Shown: positions 7,464-15,566 of the stretch, piece after piece | How the letters are laid out: every line of letters begins with the position of its first letter | Numbering within the stretch: the first letter of the stretch is position 1 | Source: Anaerolineae bacterium | GTDB lineage: Bacteria > Chloroflexota > Anaerolineae > B4-G1 | Assembly: GCA_030612185.1 (NCBI GenBank) | Contig: JAUWOI010000020.1 | Span: 1 to 19,453, forward strand | Direction of reading: 5' to 3' | Length of the DNA stretch: 19,453 nt | Translations under genes and position numbers: made by a program | Notes under the pieces: generated by a model | What the model was told of the DNA's origin: nothing | The model's input: only the letters and a program-made list of their open reading frames with translations | The model's database searches: none

Positions 7464-8033
7464 ATGAAAGAACTCAAACACCGTATTCTGGCCGAAGGCA
7501 AGAATCTGGGCCGGGGTATTCTCAAGACCGATAGTTTTATCAACCATCAGATTGATACCCATCTGATGTTCGAAGTCGGACGGGAGTTGGCCCGTCACTT
7601 TACTGATGCTGACGTGACCAAGGTCATCACGGCTGAAATCTCCGGCATTGCCCCGGCTCTGGCGACGGCGCACGCGCTGGGTGTGCCACTCATCTACGCC
7701 CGCAAGACCAGGCCGATCACGATGACGGGGCCGGTCTTCGTCGAGGCTGCGCCCTCGCACACCAAGGGGCGCGACGTGTTCTTGATGGTCTCGGCGGAGT
7801 TCCTGGGGCCGGGCGACCGGGTGCTGGTGGTGGACGACTTCCTGGCCTCGGGGGCGACCATCGCGGCGCTGGCACGGCTGGTCGAGCACGCTGGTGCGAC
7901 GTTGGTCGGCATCGGCGCGGCCATCGAGAAGCGGTTCGAGGGGGGACGGGACGATCTGGCCCGTCTCAACGTGCCTATCGTCTCGCTTGCCGTCGTCACT
8001 GACATGAGCGAGGGGCAAATCGTGTTGGAGTGA
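7464..8033 (+). CDS. xpt: Xanthine phosphoribosyltransferase
   Basis: The 189-residue cytoplasmic enzyme converts xanthine and PRPP to XMP in purine salvage. It matches Bacillus Xpt along its length (about 194 residues there, recalled). Shared blocks are the N-terminal [16 protein letters not shown], the [16 protein letters not shown] segment, and the PRPP-binding motif [14 protein letters not shown] (about residues 120-133). The [11 protein letters not shown] block near the C-terminus is also shared. GGAGG lies 8 nt before the ATG. The next gene starts 2 nt after the stop and encodes GMP synthase, which uses the XMP product; this adjacency supports the xanthine rather than adenine assignment. 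Confidence 0.93.
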   Translation: MKELKHRILAEGKNLGRGILKTDSFINHQIDTHLMFEVGRELARHFTDADVTKVITAEISGIAPALATAHALGVPLIYARKTRPITMTGPVFVEAAPSHTKGRDVFLMVSAEFLGPGDRVLVVDDFLASGATIAALARLVEHAGATLVGIGAAIEKRFEGGRDDLARLNVPIVSLAVVTDMSEGQIVLE

Positions 8034-8035
8034 CA

Positions 8036-9577
8036 ATGGACAATGGTCTCGTCATCCTCGACTTTGGCTCGCAGTACACGCAACTGATCGCCCGGCGTGT
8101 GCGGGAGGCACACGTTTACTGCGAGCTCTTCCCCTGGGATGCCCCGCCTGAGGAAGTGCTGGCGCTAAAGCCGCGTGGTTTCATCTTTTCGGGCGGTCCC
8201 GCCAGCGTCTACACCGCTGGTGCCCCCCGGTTACCGGACTACGTGCTGGCACAAAGCGTGCCGGTGCTGGGCATCTGTTATGGGATGCAACTCCTTGCCC
8301 ATCGTCTGGGCGGTCGGGTGGCTCCTGCCGCCAGGAGGGAATACGGCCCGGCAGAGGTGACGCTTACCGCCGACGTCCCTCTCCTCTTCCCTCTCGCCTC
8401 TGACCCGCGCGTGTGGATGTCCCACGGCGACCGTATTGAGGCGGTGCCGCCGGGCTTTGAGGTGCTGGCGCACAGCACCAACTCCCCCGTGGCGGCGATG
8501 GGTGACCTGGAGCGGAGGCTCTACGGTCTCCAGTTCCACCCTGAGGTCGTACATACGGTCCGGGGGAGGGAGATTCTGCGCTGCTTCGCCGTCGAGGTCT
8601 GTGGATGTGTGCCCGATTGGACTCCGGCGGCCTTCATTGAGCAGGCGGTGGCGGCGATATGTGCCCAGGTGGGGACGGGCCAGATAGTGTGCGGGCTCAG
8701 CGGCGGGATCGACTCCGCAGTGACGGCGACGCTGGTGCACCGCGCCGTGGGCGACCAACTGACCTGTATCTTCGTCAACACAGGCCTTCTGCGGCGAGGC
8801 GAGCCGAGGCAGGTGGTGCGCACGTTCCAGAACAGGTTGGGTATGCGGCTGGTGCCGGTGGACGCGACCGAGGAGTTCCTAAGCGCGCTGAACGGGGTGA
8901 CTGACCCGGAGCAAAAGCGCCGCATCATCGGTGAGCGTTTCATCCGGGTATTCGAACGGGAAGCGAGGAGATTGGGGGAAGTGCCTTTTCTGGCCCAGGG
9001 CACGCTTTACCCAGACGTGATCGAGAGCCGCGGGCCTGAGCGACGGGCGGCGGTGCGCATCAAGACGCATCACAACGTGGGTGGGTTGCCGGCCGACATG
9101 TCGTTTGAGTTGGTTGAGCCGTTGCGTTATCTCTTCAAGGACGAGACGCGGGCAGTCGGGGAGGCGCTGGGCCTGCCGGATGAGATCGTGTGGCGGCAAC
9201 CCTTCCCCGGGCCGGGGCTGGCAGTGCGCATACTCGGCGAGGTTACCTGGGAACGGCTGGAGACACGGAGTGCGGCGGACGCAATCCTACTGGAGGAATT
9301 GGGCGCAGCGGGCCGGCGGCGCGGGGCGACGCAGCAGGCGTTTGCCGTCCTGCTGCCGGTACGGAGCGTAGGGGTGATGGGGGACGGACGGACGTACCAG
9401 CATGTCGTCACCATCCGCGCCGTCACAACTGAGGATTTTATGACCGCCGACTGGGCGCGACTGGATCACGAACTGCTGGCCCGCATCAGCAACCGCATTG
9501 TCAACGAGGTACCGGAGGTCAATCGTGTGGTGTATGATGTCACCTCCAAGCCCCCGGCGACGATTGAGTGGGAGTAG
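8036..9577 (+). CDS. guaA: GMP synthase (glutamine-hydrolysing)
   Basis: The 513-residue enzyme makes GMP from XMP, ATP and glutamine. Residues 1-190 form the class I glutamine amidotransferase domain, with nucleophile C81 in GICYGMQ and partners H168 and E170 in FHPEV. The ATP-pyrophosphatase P-loop is SGGIDS (222-227). The C-terminal dimerisation domain ends with the characteristic [16 protein letters not shown]. Length is normal. The ATG at 8036 has GGAG 5 nt upstream at the end of xpt; a GTG at 8030 overlapping the xpt stop is the alternative start. It is the second gene of the xpt-guaA operon, so salvaged xanthine goes straight to GMP. Confidence 0.97.
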   Translation: MDNGLVILDFGSQYTQLIARRVREAHVYCELFPWDAPPEEVLALKPRGFIFSGGPASVYTAGAPRLPDYVLAQSVPVLGICYGMQLLAHRLGGRVAPAARREYGPAEVTLTADVPLLFPLASDPRVWMSHGDRIEAVPPGFEVLAHSTNSPVAAMGDLERRLYGLQFHPEVVHTVRGREILRCFAVEVCGCVPDWTPAAFIEQAVAAICAQVGTGQIVCGLSGGIDSAVTATLVHRAVGDQLTCIFVNTGLLRRGEPRQVVRTFQNRLGMRLVPVDATEEFLSALNGVTDPEQKRRIIGERFIRVFEREARRLGEVPFLAQGTLYPDVIESRGPERRAAVRIKTHHNVGGLPADMSFELVEPLRYLFKDETRAVGEALGLPDEIVWRQPFPGPGLAVRILGEVTWERLETRSAADAILLEELGAAGRRRGATQQAFAVLLPVRSVGVMGDGRTYQHVVTIRAVTTEDFMTADWARLDHELLARISNRIVNEVPEVNRVVYDVTSKPPATIEWE

Positions 9578-9611
9578 GCCAGCGGACTGGATGCTGGACG
9601 AGCATCAAGTG

Positions 9612-9640
9612 TTGCGTTGGTGCAAGGGTGGCGGTATAAT
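9612..9640 (+). promoter_or_regulatory. Sigma-70 promoter for the 748-aa membrane protein gene
   Basis: TATAAT at 9635-9640 is exact; TTGCGT at 9612-9617 is a weak -35 (3/6) with a 17-bp spacer. Transcription would start near 9647, before the mini-ORF at 9673. Confidence 0.5.
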
Positions 9641-9672
9641 GTCAGGAGCAAGCGGCTATTGGGGGTGAGGTG

Positions 9673-9714
9673 ATGTCTGAGGAACTGGTTGAGTACGGAG
9701 CAAGAGGAGAATAG
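9673..9714 (+). CDS. Possible 13-codon leader ORF coupled to the next gene
   Basis: An ATG at 9673 with a G-rich ribosome site just before it (GGTGAGGTG, 9664-9672) opens a 13-residue frame, MSEELVEYGARGE, ending in TAG at 9712-9714. Its last codons contain the Shine-Dalgarno of the following gene (AGGAGA, 9705-9710), and that gene starts 5 nt after the stop. This arrangement would permit translational coupling. It may also be chance; no homolog is recognised. Confidence 0.3.
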   Translation: MSEELVEYGARGE

Positions 9715-9718
9715 TGAG

Positions 9719-11965
9719 ATGAACTCGGCTAATCCTGCCGCCCTCCCAGTTGAGCCTGTGATCGGCACGCTGCGTGTCGCCGGTGGTATGCGCCTGGAAG
9801 ATGGTGCTCCCTGTGCTGCGGCTTTGACCTCGCCGTCATGGGCGGCCCGTGGCCGGGAAGATGAACGTCTTTTCATTCTGCTGGACCTGACCGGCCCGGC
9901 GTCATCACACCTATACCGGGAACTGCGCGAGGTGGTGGCACAGGCTTATTGGTCCACCAGCGGCAGTATCACGGCCGCGCTGCGCCAGGCGGCGGCCGCC
10001 GCCTGTCACCGCCTGTTCCAGATCAACCTGCACGCCATCCCCTCAGAGCGGTGCTACGGTGGCCTCACCTGCGCCGTCCTGCCGCGTTCTCCGATCCGAC
10101 CGGAGATACCGCAAGGTGATGCTGAAGTTTTCATCCTCCAGGCCGGCCCCGCTCGGGCTTGCGTCCTCCATGTGAATCTGACCGAGGATGCCGAAAGTTA
10201 TGAGCAGTACCTGGAGCATTTCCCCCGTGGTGCGGAGTCGTCTCACCTAGGGATAGGGCCGCTGGCCGACGTGCGTCTTTACCACACCTTCGTCGCCACT
10301 GGCGACACGCTGCTGCTGGCATCGCCGGCCTTGATGCGGGAGGCTGGCGGCGAGGCCATCGCCCGCGTGCTGCCCCGTGCCGGGGTGTCGGAGATCCTGG
10401 AGGGGTTGGAGCAGGTCGGGGCTGGAGTCGACTTCGTCGCGCAGGTTGTGCGCTGGGCTCCGCCGGAGGAGACGCCCACGGTCTCTGAGGTCGAGGCTCC
10501 GCAGCCCAGCCGACGCCCCGAGCCCTTGGCGAGGCCAGTCGAGCCGCACGAGCAGTTCAGGCCAAGGCCGCGCGCGCGCCCGAAGCCGGCCCGCAAACCT
10601 GGGCCCACACTGGGCGAACGAATGAGGGGAGGCATCCGTTCTGTGGGACGCGGGATTGCCGCTAACATTCGCTCCGTGGGGCGCGGGATTGCCACCGCTG
10701 GTGCGTGGCTGGTCGGCGGGGTGGGTACATTGTTCCGGCGTATGCTCCCGGGTCCCGAACGGGAGGCCCGTCGCCGGGCACGCCCTCCCCGGTCGATCCC
10801 CAGGGAGAACCGCGCTGTGATGATGGCTGTCGCTATCGGTATCCCGGTCGTGCTGGCCATCGTCGTGGCGCTGGCCTATCTGTGGTTTGGGGCAGAAGCG
10901 CGCTTCCACAGCCTCATCAAGCAGGCGCAGGATGAGACGGTGTTGGCTCAGGCCGCTGGAGGCGTTTCAGAGGAGGCGCGGTCCCATTGGGAGGCTGCGC
11001 TGGAACACGCCAGTGCCGCCGCCGCGTTGCGGCCCGACGGCCCGGATGCTATGGCGCTGCAGGCCCAGACCCAGGACGCCCTCGACCGTTTCGACGGCGT
11101 CGTCCGCCTGACCCCTATCCAACTATGGGACTTTGGACCGGGTTCTGTGCCGCGCCAACTGGTCGTTCATGGGCAGATGATCTTTGTCCTAGACCCGGCA
11201 GGGGGATGGGTGGCTCAACTAACTCTGAACTCGGCTGGCGAAGGCGTGGGCGAGGAGGAAGTCCTTGTTCAGGAAAGGCAGCAGATCGGGGAGGGGAGGG
11301 TGGGAACCCTGGTGGATTTCGCCTGGGTCGGTCCAGGAGGCGAGCGACAGACGGGCGGGCTCGTTATTCTCGAAGAGGGCGGGGTGGTGGTGAGTTACGA
11401 CCCAGCCTGGGGAGACGAAGGGGGAACCCCACAATTGAAGCGTTCCCTTCTGGGTACGCCACCGACTGGGAAGTCTAAGGCTGTCGCGTCCTTCGAAGAC
11501 CGCTTCTACATTCTGGACACCGCCGCTAACCAGATTTGGCGTTACGAGCCTCGAGGTGACACCTATCCTGAGCAGCCCGATCGCTACTTCGTCACCCCTC
11601 CACCCAAGGGGCTGGCGACCGCGCTGGACATGGCGATAGACAGCAACATCTACATCCTTTACGATGATGGGACAATCCTCAAATTCCTGGGAGGCGAATT
11701 CCAGCCCTTCGACGTGCGCGGGCTACCCGGCGATTTCAGCCAGGCCGTCGCGTTAGCGGTTGTCCCAGATGGCAGTAGCACTGCAGTCTATGTGGCCGAT
11801 GGGGGCAACGGGCGGGTGATCGTATTAGGACCCGATGGAGTATTCCAGGGGCAATTCCACGTTGGGGAAGCCTTCGCCGGGGTGGAAGCGCTGGCGGTGG
11901 ACGAGGCGGCAGAGCGGCTGTACGTCGTCAGTCGGGGGCGGCTCTACGTAACATTTCTGCCCTGA
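9719..11965 (+). CDS. Membrane protein with degenerate PP2C-like cytoplasmic domain and C-terminal propeller-like domain
   Basis: This 748-residue protein has three parts. Residues 1-250 follow the order of PP2C (PPM) phosphatases: an LLDLTGP block (54-60), GGLT (114-117) where PPM has GTT, QAGPARA (141-147) where PPM has GDSRAY, and GDTLLLASPALM where PPM has GDRLLLCSDGL. The metal-binding aspartates of GDS and SDG are replaced, so it is probably not an active phosphatase. Residues 250-365 are a basic Pro/Arg-rich linker with a duplicated IRSVGRGIA unit. A transmembrane helix lies at about 366-390. The outer part has a short helical segment rich in Ala, then about 300 residues of beta-rich blades (for example FYILDTAANQIWRY, VAVVADGGNGRV-like NHL-type stretches). 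The start at 9719 has AGGAGA 8 nt upstream; a TTG at 9689 is the alternative. An own promoter precedes it. Domain calls are by eye. Confidence 0.7.
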   Translation: MNSANPAALPVEPVIGTLRVAGGMRLEDGAPCAAALTSPSWAARGREDERLFILLDLTGPASSHLYRELREVVAQAYWSTSGSITAALRQAAAAACHRLFQINLHAIPSERCYGGLTCAVLPRSPIRPEIPQGDAEVFILQAGPARACVLHVNLTEDAESYEQYLEHFPRGAESSHLGIGPLADVRLYHTFVATGDTLLLASPALMREAGGEAIARVLPRAGVSEILEGLEQVGAGVDFVAQVVRWAPPEETPTVSEVEAPQPSRRPEPLARPVEPHEQFRPRPRARPKPARKPGPTLGERMRGGIRSVGRGIAANIRSVGRGIATAGAWLVGGVGTLFRRMLPGPEREARRRARPPRSIPRENRAVMMAVAIGIPVVLAIVVALAYLWFGAEARFHSLIKQAQDETVLAQAAGGVSEEARSHWEAALEHASAAAALRPDGPDAMALQAQTQDALDRFDGVVRLTPIQLWDFGPGSVPRQLVVHGQMIFVLDPAGGWVAQLTLNSAGEGVGEEEVLVQERQQIGEGRVGTLVDFAWVGPGGERQTGGLVILEEGGVVVSYDPAWGDEGGTPQLKRSLLGTPPTGKSKAVASFEDRFYILDTAANQIWRYEPRGDTYPEQPDRYFVTPPPKGLATALDMAIDSNIYILYDDGTILKFLGGEFQPFDVRGLPGDFSQAVALAVVPDGSSTAVYVADGGNGRVIVLGPDGVFQGQFHVGEAFAGVEALAVDEAAERLYVVSRGRLYVTFLP

Positions 11966-11994
11966 TTGCTTCCAAGTGTCAATCGTGTTATAAT
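11966..11994 (+). promoter_or_regulatory. Sigma-70 promoter for the LCP gene
   Basis: TTGCTT (11966-11971, weak, starting right after the upstream stop codon) and TATAAT (11989-11994, exact) have a 17-bp spacer. The predicted transcript starts near 12001 and includes GGGAGG at 12013-12018, 6 nt before the LCP start. Confidence 0.6.
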
Positions 11995-12024
11995 CCAACT
12001 CTTAAGGAGTTTGGGAGGGTAACA

Positions 12025-13404
12025 ATGGGGCGCAGTAGAAAGCGCGTGCGACGTTCGAGCAGGACGATTCAAGAAATCCTTGCAGTTGGCCTGGCTGTAC
12101 TCTTTCTGGTGATCGCCGGCGCGGCCGGGCTGTTTGTCTTCGACCAGGTGCGGCAGTTCATCGCCGCTTCTGACATGTTGCCGGACTTCACCATAGAGCA
12201 TAACGAGGCCGACGACGTATCCTACGAACCGGGACAGCCGCTGCCGCGCTGGGAGGGCACCGAGCGAATCAACGTCTTAGTGATGGGCATTGACCAGCGC
12301 GAGCACGAACAAGGCCCCTGGCGCACCGACACGATGCTGGTGTTGACGATTGACCCGGTCACGATGAGCGGCGGGATGCTCTCCATCCCACGCGACTTGT
12401 GGGTGCCAATCCCCGGTTACGAGGAGGGGCGCATCAACACTGCTCACTACATCGGCGAAATCTACGACTACCCCGGCGGTGGTTCGGCACTCGCGGTCAA
12501 GACTGTGCAGTACAACCTCGGTGTTCCCATCCACCATTACGTGCGCGTCAACTTCGCCGCCTTCGAGCAATTGGTGGACTTGATAGGCGGGGTTGACGTC
12601 TACGTGGAGGAGGAAGTTGCGGATCCCACTTACCCTGACGAGGCGTATGGCTACGACCCACTGTACATTCCGGCCGGCTGGCAGCACTTCGATGGCGAGA
12701 CGGCGCTCAAGTATGCCCGTACCCGCCACACCGTCGGAGGTGACTTCGACCGTGCCAAGCGCCAGCAACAAGTCATCCTGGCGGTATTTGAGCAGGTCAC
12801 TCGGCCTGACCTGCTGCTGCAACTGTTGCCCCGCGCTGCCGAACTATGGCAGACACTGCAAGACTCGGTGGTGACCGATCTGGCGTTGGATGAGGTGCTT
12901 GCATTGGCGCAACTGGCGAGTGAGGTGGGTCCCGACGATATCCGCTACGGCGTGATTGACGAGTACTACACCCAGTTCTGGAAAACGCCCAACGGGCAGG
13001 AGGTGTTGATCCCGCTGCGCGACCAGATGCGGGAACTGCGAGACTATATTTTTACCGCCGTAGCGCCCTTGCCCCAGGCGGATGACCCGGCTGCGCGCCT
13101 GGAGGCCGAGGAGGCCACCATCGAAGTGTTGAACGGGACGACGACGGCGGGGCTGGCAGCGCTCGTGGCTGAGCATCTCCAGCAACAGGGCTTTCAGGTC
13201 GCGCGCACCGATAACGCCGACCGCTCCGACTGTGCCGATACGTTGATCATCGTCCATACAGGCAAGACCTACACCGCCGAGTCCCTTGCCCATTGTCTCG
13301 GCCTCTCGCTGACGGCGGTGGTGCACGGGGCCGATGACCCTACCGCTGAGTACGACATTTCTGTCATCGTGTGTGCCGACTATCAGCCACCGGAGCAGCA
13401 GTAG
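12025..13404 (+). CDS. LytR-CpsA-Psr (LCP) family cell-wall glycopolymer transferase with C-terminal LytR_C domain
   Basis: The 459-residue protein has a basic N-terminus and a signal-anchor helix (about 17-40). The LCP catalytic domain follows (about 80-250), with INVLVMGIDQRE, RTDTMLVLTID, MLSIPRDLWVPIPG, RINTAHYIG, and the YARTRHTVGGDFDRAKRQQQ signature. The conserved Asp and Arg residues that bind the lipid pyrophosphate and Mg are present. A second small domain near 365-455 (IEVLNGTTTAGLAALVAEHLQQQG...) matches LytR_C. Family role: transfer of a polyprenol-linked glycopolymer to peptidoglycan or another acceptor outside the membrane. It has its own promoter, a GGGAGG ribosome site and a strong terminator after it. 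Confidence 0.93.
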   Translation: MGRSRKRVRRSSRTIQEILAVGLAVLFLVIAGAAGLFVFDQVRQFIAASDMLPDFTIEHNEADDVSYEPGQPLPRWEGTERINVLVMGIDQREHEQGPWRTDTMLVLTIDPVTMSGGMLSIPRDLWVPIPGYEEGRINTAHYIGEIYDYPGGGSALAVKTVQYNLGVPIHHYVRVNFAAFEQLVDLIGGVDVYVEEEVADPTYPDEAYGYDPLYIPAGWQHFDGETALKYARTRHTVGGDFDRAKRQQQVILAVFEQVTRPDLLLQLLPRAAELWQTLQDSVVTDLALDEVLALAQLASEVGPDDIRYGVIDEYYTQFWKTPNGQEVLIPLRDQMRELRDYIFTAVAPLPQADDPAARLEAEEATIEVLNGTTTAGLAALVAEHLQQQGFQVARTDNADRSDCADTLIIVHTGKTYTAESLAHCLGLSLTAVVHGADDPTAEYDISVIVCADYQPPEQQ

Positions 13405-13434
13405 GGAAAAGAGGAAACTGCCCAGCGGCTGATT

Positions 13435-13467
13435 AGAACCCCGGTCTTTGTTGGAGGCCGGGGTTCT
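13435..13467 (+). terminator. Intrinsic terminator after the LCP gene
   Basis: AGAACCCCGG (13435-13444) pairs perfectly with CCGGGGTTCT (13458-13467) around a 13-nt loop. A T-rich tail (CTTTGTTCT region, 13466-13474) follows. It begins 30 nt after the LCP stop. Confidence 0.8.
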
Positions 13468-13534
13468 TTGTTCTGAGCAGCGAAGTTCGCAAGCCCCGAT
13501 CACGTTGGGCGACATCTGTTATGAGGAGATTACT

Positions 13535-14287
13535 ATGGGCATCATCTTGCACATCACAAAGCGTGAACAATGGGAGCAGGCAAAAATGACCGGAGTCTAT
13601 CGCGGTGCTACTTTGGACTCTGATGGCTTCATACACTGCTCAACCCCGCAGCAGGTAATCGAAGTGGCAAATGCTTTCTTTCATGCCCAAAAGGGGCTGG
13701 TGCTCCTGTGCATAACATCTGAAAAAGTTCGGGCTGAAATCCGGCACGAAAGCCTCGAAGGGGGGGAGTGTTTTCCCCACGTTTATGGCCCTTTGAACAC
13801 TGATGCTGTCGTCAAGGTGCTGGATTTTGAGCCCGATGAAGATGGCAAGTTTGAGTTGCCAGGAGAGATCGCCAGAGACCGCAGGGGCCCATCCATCCAC
13901 CACATCGCCGTCGCCGTGCGCGACCTTGACGCGGCGCTGGAGTTCTATCGTGAGACGCTGGGGTTGGAGGTGACCGAGCGGCGGGAAGTGCCCGAAGAGG
14001 GGGTCGAGATCGCCTTCCTCCCCGCTGGTGAAGGGGAGATCGAGTTGCTACGGCCTTTGGACAAAGAAAGCGGCGTCGCTCGCTTCCTTGACAAGCGAGG
14101 CGAGGGCCTGCACCATGTCTGCCTGGCGGGCGAGGACATTGCGGCGGCGATGGAGCGGTTGCGTGCGGCCGGGGCGCGACTGATGAGCGAGTCGCCGCGG
14201 GCAGGTGCACATGGCACCCGCTACGTCTTCATCCACCCCAAATCCGCCCATGGCGTGCTGCTGGAACTATACGAAGTGGCGGAATGA
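13535..14287 (+). CDS. Fusion: DUF952 domain plus methylmalonyl-CoA epimerase-like (VOC/glyoxalase) domain
   Basis: One uninterrupted frame of 250 residues holds two families. Residues 1-110 are DUF952: GIILHITKREQWEQA, the hallmark DGFIHCSTPQQ, and GGECFPHVYGPLNTDAVV. Residues 120-250 match methylmalonyl-CoA epimerase: IHHIAVAVRDLDAALEFYRETLGL, a GEGLHHVCL block, and a C-terminal GVLLELYE. The likely metal ligands are H123, the His of LHHVCL, the last Glu of LLELYE and one in the EIELLRP strand. The epimerase interconverts R and S methylmalonyl-CoA in propionate and branched-chain metabolism; DUF952 has no settled function. The start at 13535 has GAGGAG 6 nt upstream; a longer frame back to 13448 would run through the preceding terminator. 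By eye the DUF952 half is clearly poorer in GC than the epimerase half. Confidence 0.85.
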   Translation: MGIILHITKREQWEQAKMTGVYRGATLDSDGFIHCSTPQQVIEVANAFFHAQKGLVLLCITSEKVRAEIRHESLEGGECFPHVYGPLNTDAVVKVLDFEPDEDGKFELPGEIARDRRGPSIHHIAVAVRDLDAALEFYRETLGLEVTERREVPEEGVEIAFLPAGEGEIELLRPLDKESGVARFLDKRGEGLHHVCLAGEDIAAAMERLRAAGARLMSESPRAGAHGTRYVFIHPKSAHGVLLELYEVAE

Positions 14288-14321
14288 GGTCTGCTGCTCT
14301 CCCAAGTGGTGGATACGCCTG

Positions 14322-14852
14322 TTATGGAGCGTATTCTTGCATGGGAAAGGGTTCTCGCTCCCACGCGGCGAGGGCTAGAACAATGATGGGCGTTATGCCC
14401 GCAAGCGAAAGCAGCCCCCAGGTTACAGTGCCGGTCCTGGCCAGGCGCTGTATCAGCAGCAATACCTCCAACCGCAGCATCTCCAGCCGCAGGACCATCT
14501 GCGCGTGGTACAGGTGGGCCAGGCTGGTCGAGGCCAGGTAGTGCCAGGCCAGCACAGCGGCGAAGGCCAACCCGGCTCCTGCCAGGCTGATCGCGAAGTC
14601 ACTCCAGCGCAGCCGGAAGGCGGGCAGCGCCGGACGTGGTCTCACCCGGGCCATAACATGAGCCGTGAGTTGGACCGGCTCGGCCACGAGGGGCCAGGCC
14701 TCCAACGCCGCTACCACCGCCTGCAGGCGTGCCAGTTCTGCCCGGCAACCGTCACAGCCGGTCAGGTGCTGCTCCAACAGCGCGGCCCGTTCTGAGCTCA
14801 GTTCTCCATCTGCATAAGCCTGTAATTCCATCTGCACGTCAAGGCAGCGCAT
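14322..14852 (-). CDS. Zinc-binding transmembrane anti-sigma factor
   Basis: The 176-residue protein begins with a ZAS/zf-HC2 anti-sigma domain: C3, then LQAYADGELS, then H29-x3-C33-x2-C36 (HLTGCDGC). These residues usually bind zinc and clamp the partner sigma factor. Hydrophobic segments at about 86-105 and 146-165 would anchor it in the membrane. A helical stretch (HLYHAQMVLRLEMLRLEVLLLI, split by charged residues) lies between them. It follows the ECF sigma gene on the same strand after a 100-bp gap that holds a palindromic repeat. AGGAG lies about 9 nt before the ATG. The pairing indicates an envelope-stress type switch; the signal is unknown. Confidence 0.85.
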   Translation of the reverse strand: MRCLDVQMELQAYADGELSSERAALLEQHLTGCDGCRAELARLQAVVAALEAWPLVAEPVQLTAHVMARVRPRPALPAFRLRWSDFAISLAGAGLAFAAVLAWHYLASTSLAHLYHAQMVLRLEMLRLEVLLLIQRLARTGTVTWGLLSLAGITPIIVLALAAWEREPFPMQEYAP

Positions 14853-14881
14853 AGGTCACACTCCTATCCAGTTCTCGATGC

Positions 14882-14934
14882 GTGGGGCAGGCTTTCTAGC
14901 CTGTCCAGATGGCAGACTGGAAAGTCTGCTCCAC
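14882..14934. repeat. Double palindromic intergenic repeat between sigma and anti-sigma genes
   Basis: Two 22-bp arms (14882-14903 and 14913-14934) are inverted copies matching at 18 of 22 positions around a 9-nt spacer. Each arm is itself a hairpin: CAGGCT-TTCT-AGCCTG (14888-14903) and CAGACT-GGAA-AGTCTG (14913-14928). The structure resembles dispersed REP/BIME-type elements. It sits in the 100-bp gap of a likely operon, where it could change the sigma to anti-sigma ratio. Confidence 0.7.
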
Positions 14935-14952
14935 TTTTGCACTGGGAACAAT

Positions 14953-15519
14953 CTAGTTTCCATCCCCGGCGGTGTGCTCCTCCCACTGGCGCAACTGCTC
15001 CGTCAACAACCGGCGGGCGCGGTGGAGGTGGGTTTTCACTGTTCCCATTGGCACGTCTAACGCGGCAGCAATCTCGGCGTAGGAAAGATCTTGAAGGTAG
15101 CGCAGCGTCAACACCAGCCGGTACTTCTCCGGCAGATAGTCCAACTGGGCGTGCAGGAACGCCATCCGCTCCCGCGCCTCGAACAGGTCGGGTGGGGAGG
15201 GATCGGGATTGGCTAGCACCTCCTCCAGCGGCTCGGCCTGAAGCAGTTGCCGTTGCAGCCCCGGCAGCCGATTCAGGCACAGGTTGTGGACGATGCGGTA
15301 GAGCCAGGTGGTAAAGCGGGCCTGGCCTCGGAAGCTGGGTAGCCCCCGCCAGGCGCGCACGAAAGCCTCCTGGGTTATATCCTCTGCCTCGGCGTAGTCG
15401 CCCAGCACCCGGTAGGCCAGGTTGAAGACGTACCGCTGGTGCCTGAGCACCAGTTGCTCGAAGGCGACCACGTCGCCCCGCCGCGCTCGCGCCACCAGTT
15501 CCGCGTCGCTCCCTCCCAC
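14953..15519 (-). CDS. ECF-type RNA polymerase sigma factor
   Basis: The 188-residue protein has the two-domain ECF layout. Region 2 covers about residues 10-75 and includes FNLAYRVLGDYAEAEDITQEAFVRAWRGLPSF and TTWLYRIVHNLCLN. Region 4 covers about 120-178, with LPEKYRLVLTLRYLQDLSYAEIAAALDVPMGTVKTHLHRARRLL in consecutive blocks; the helix-turn-helix is typical. The GTG start at 15519 is chosen because AGGAG lies 7 nt upstream; an ATG 4 nt before it is out of frame. It precedes the anti-sigma gene and follows the methyltransferase stop by 47 nt. It would direct polymerase to a specific set of promoters when released by its anti-sigma partner. Confidence 0.93.
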   Translation of the reverse strand: MGGSDAELVARARRGDVVAFEQLVLRHQRYVFNLAYRVLGDYAEAEDITQEAFVRAWRGLPSFRGQARFTTWLYRIVHNLCLNRLPGLQRQLLQAEPLEEVLANPDPSPPDLFEARERMAFLHAQLDYLPEKYRLVLTLRYLQDLSYAEIAAALDVPMGTVKTHLHRARRLLTEQLRQWEEHTAGDGN

Positions 15520-15566
15520 CCATTGGCTCCTGTTGATTACATTCGTAGCACTTCAACGCTCTTGAG

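Noticed and set aside
9580..9620. Terminator after guaA
   Set aside because: A 6-bp GATGCT/AGCATC hairpin is present but no T-run follows.
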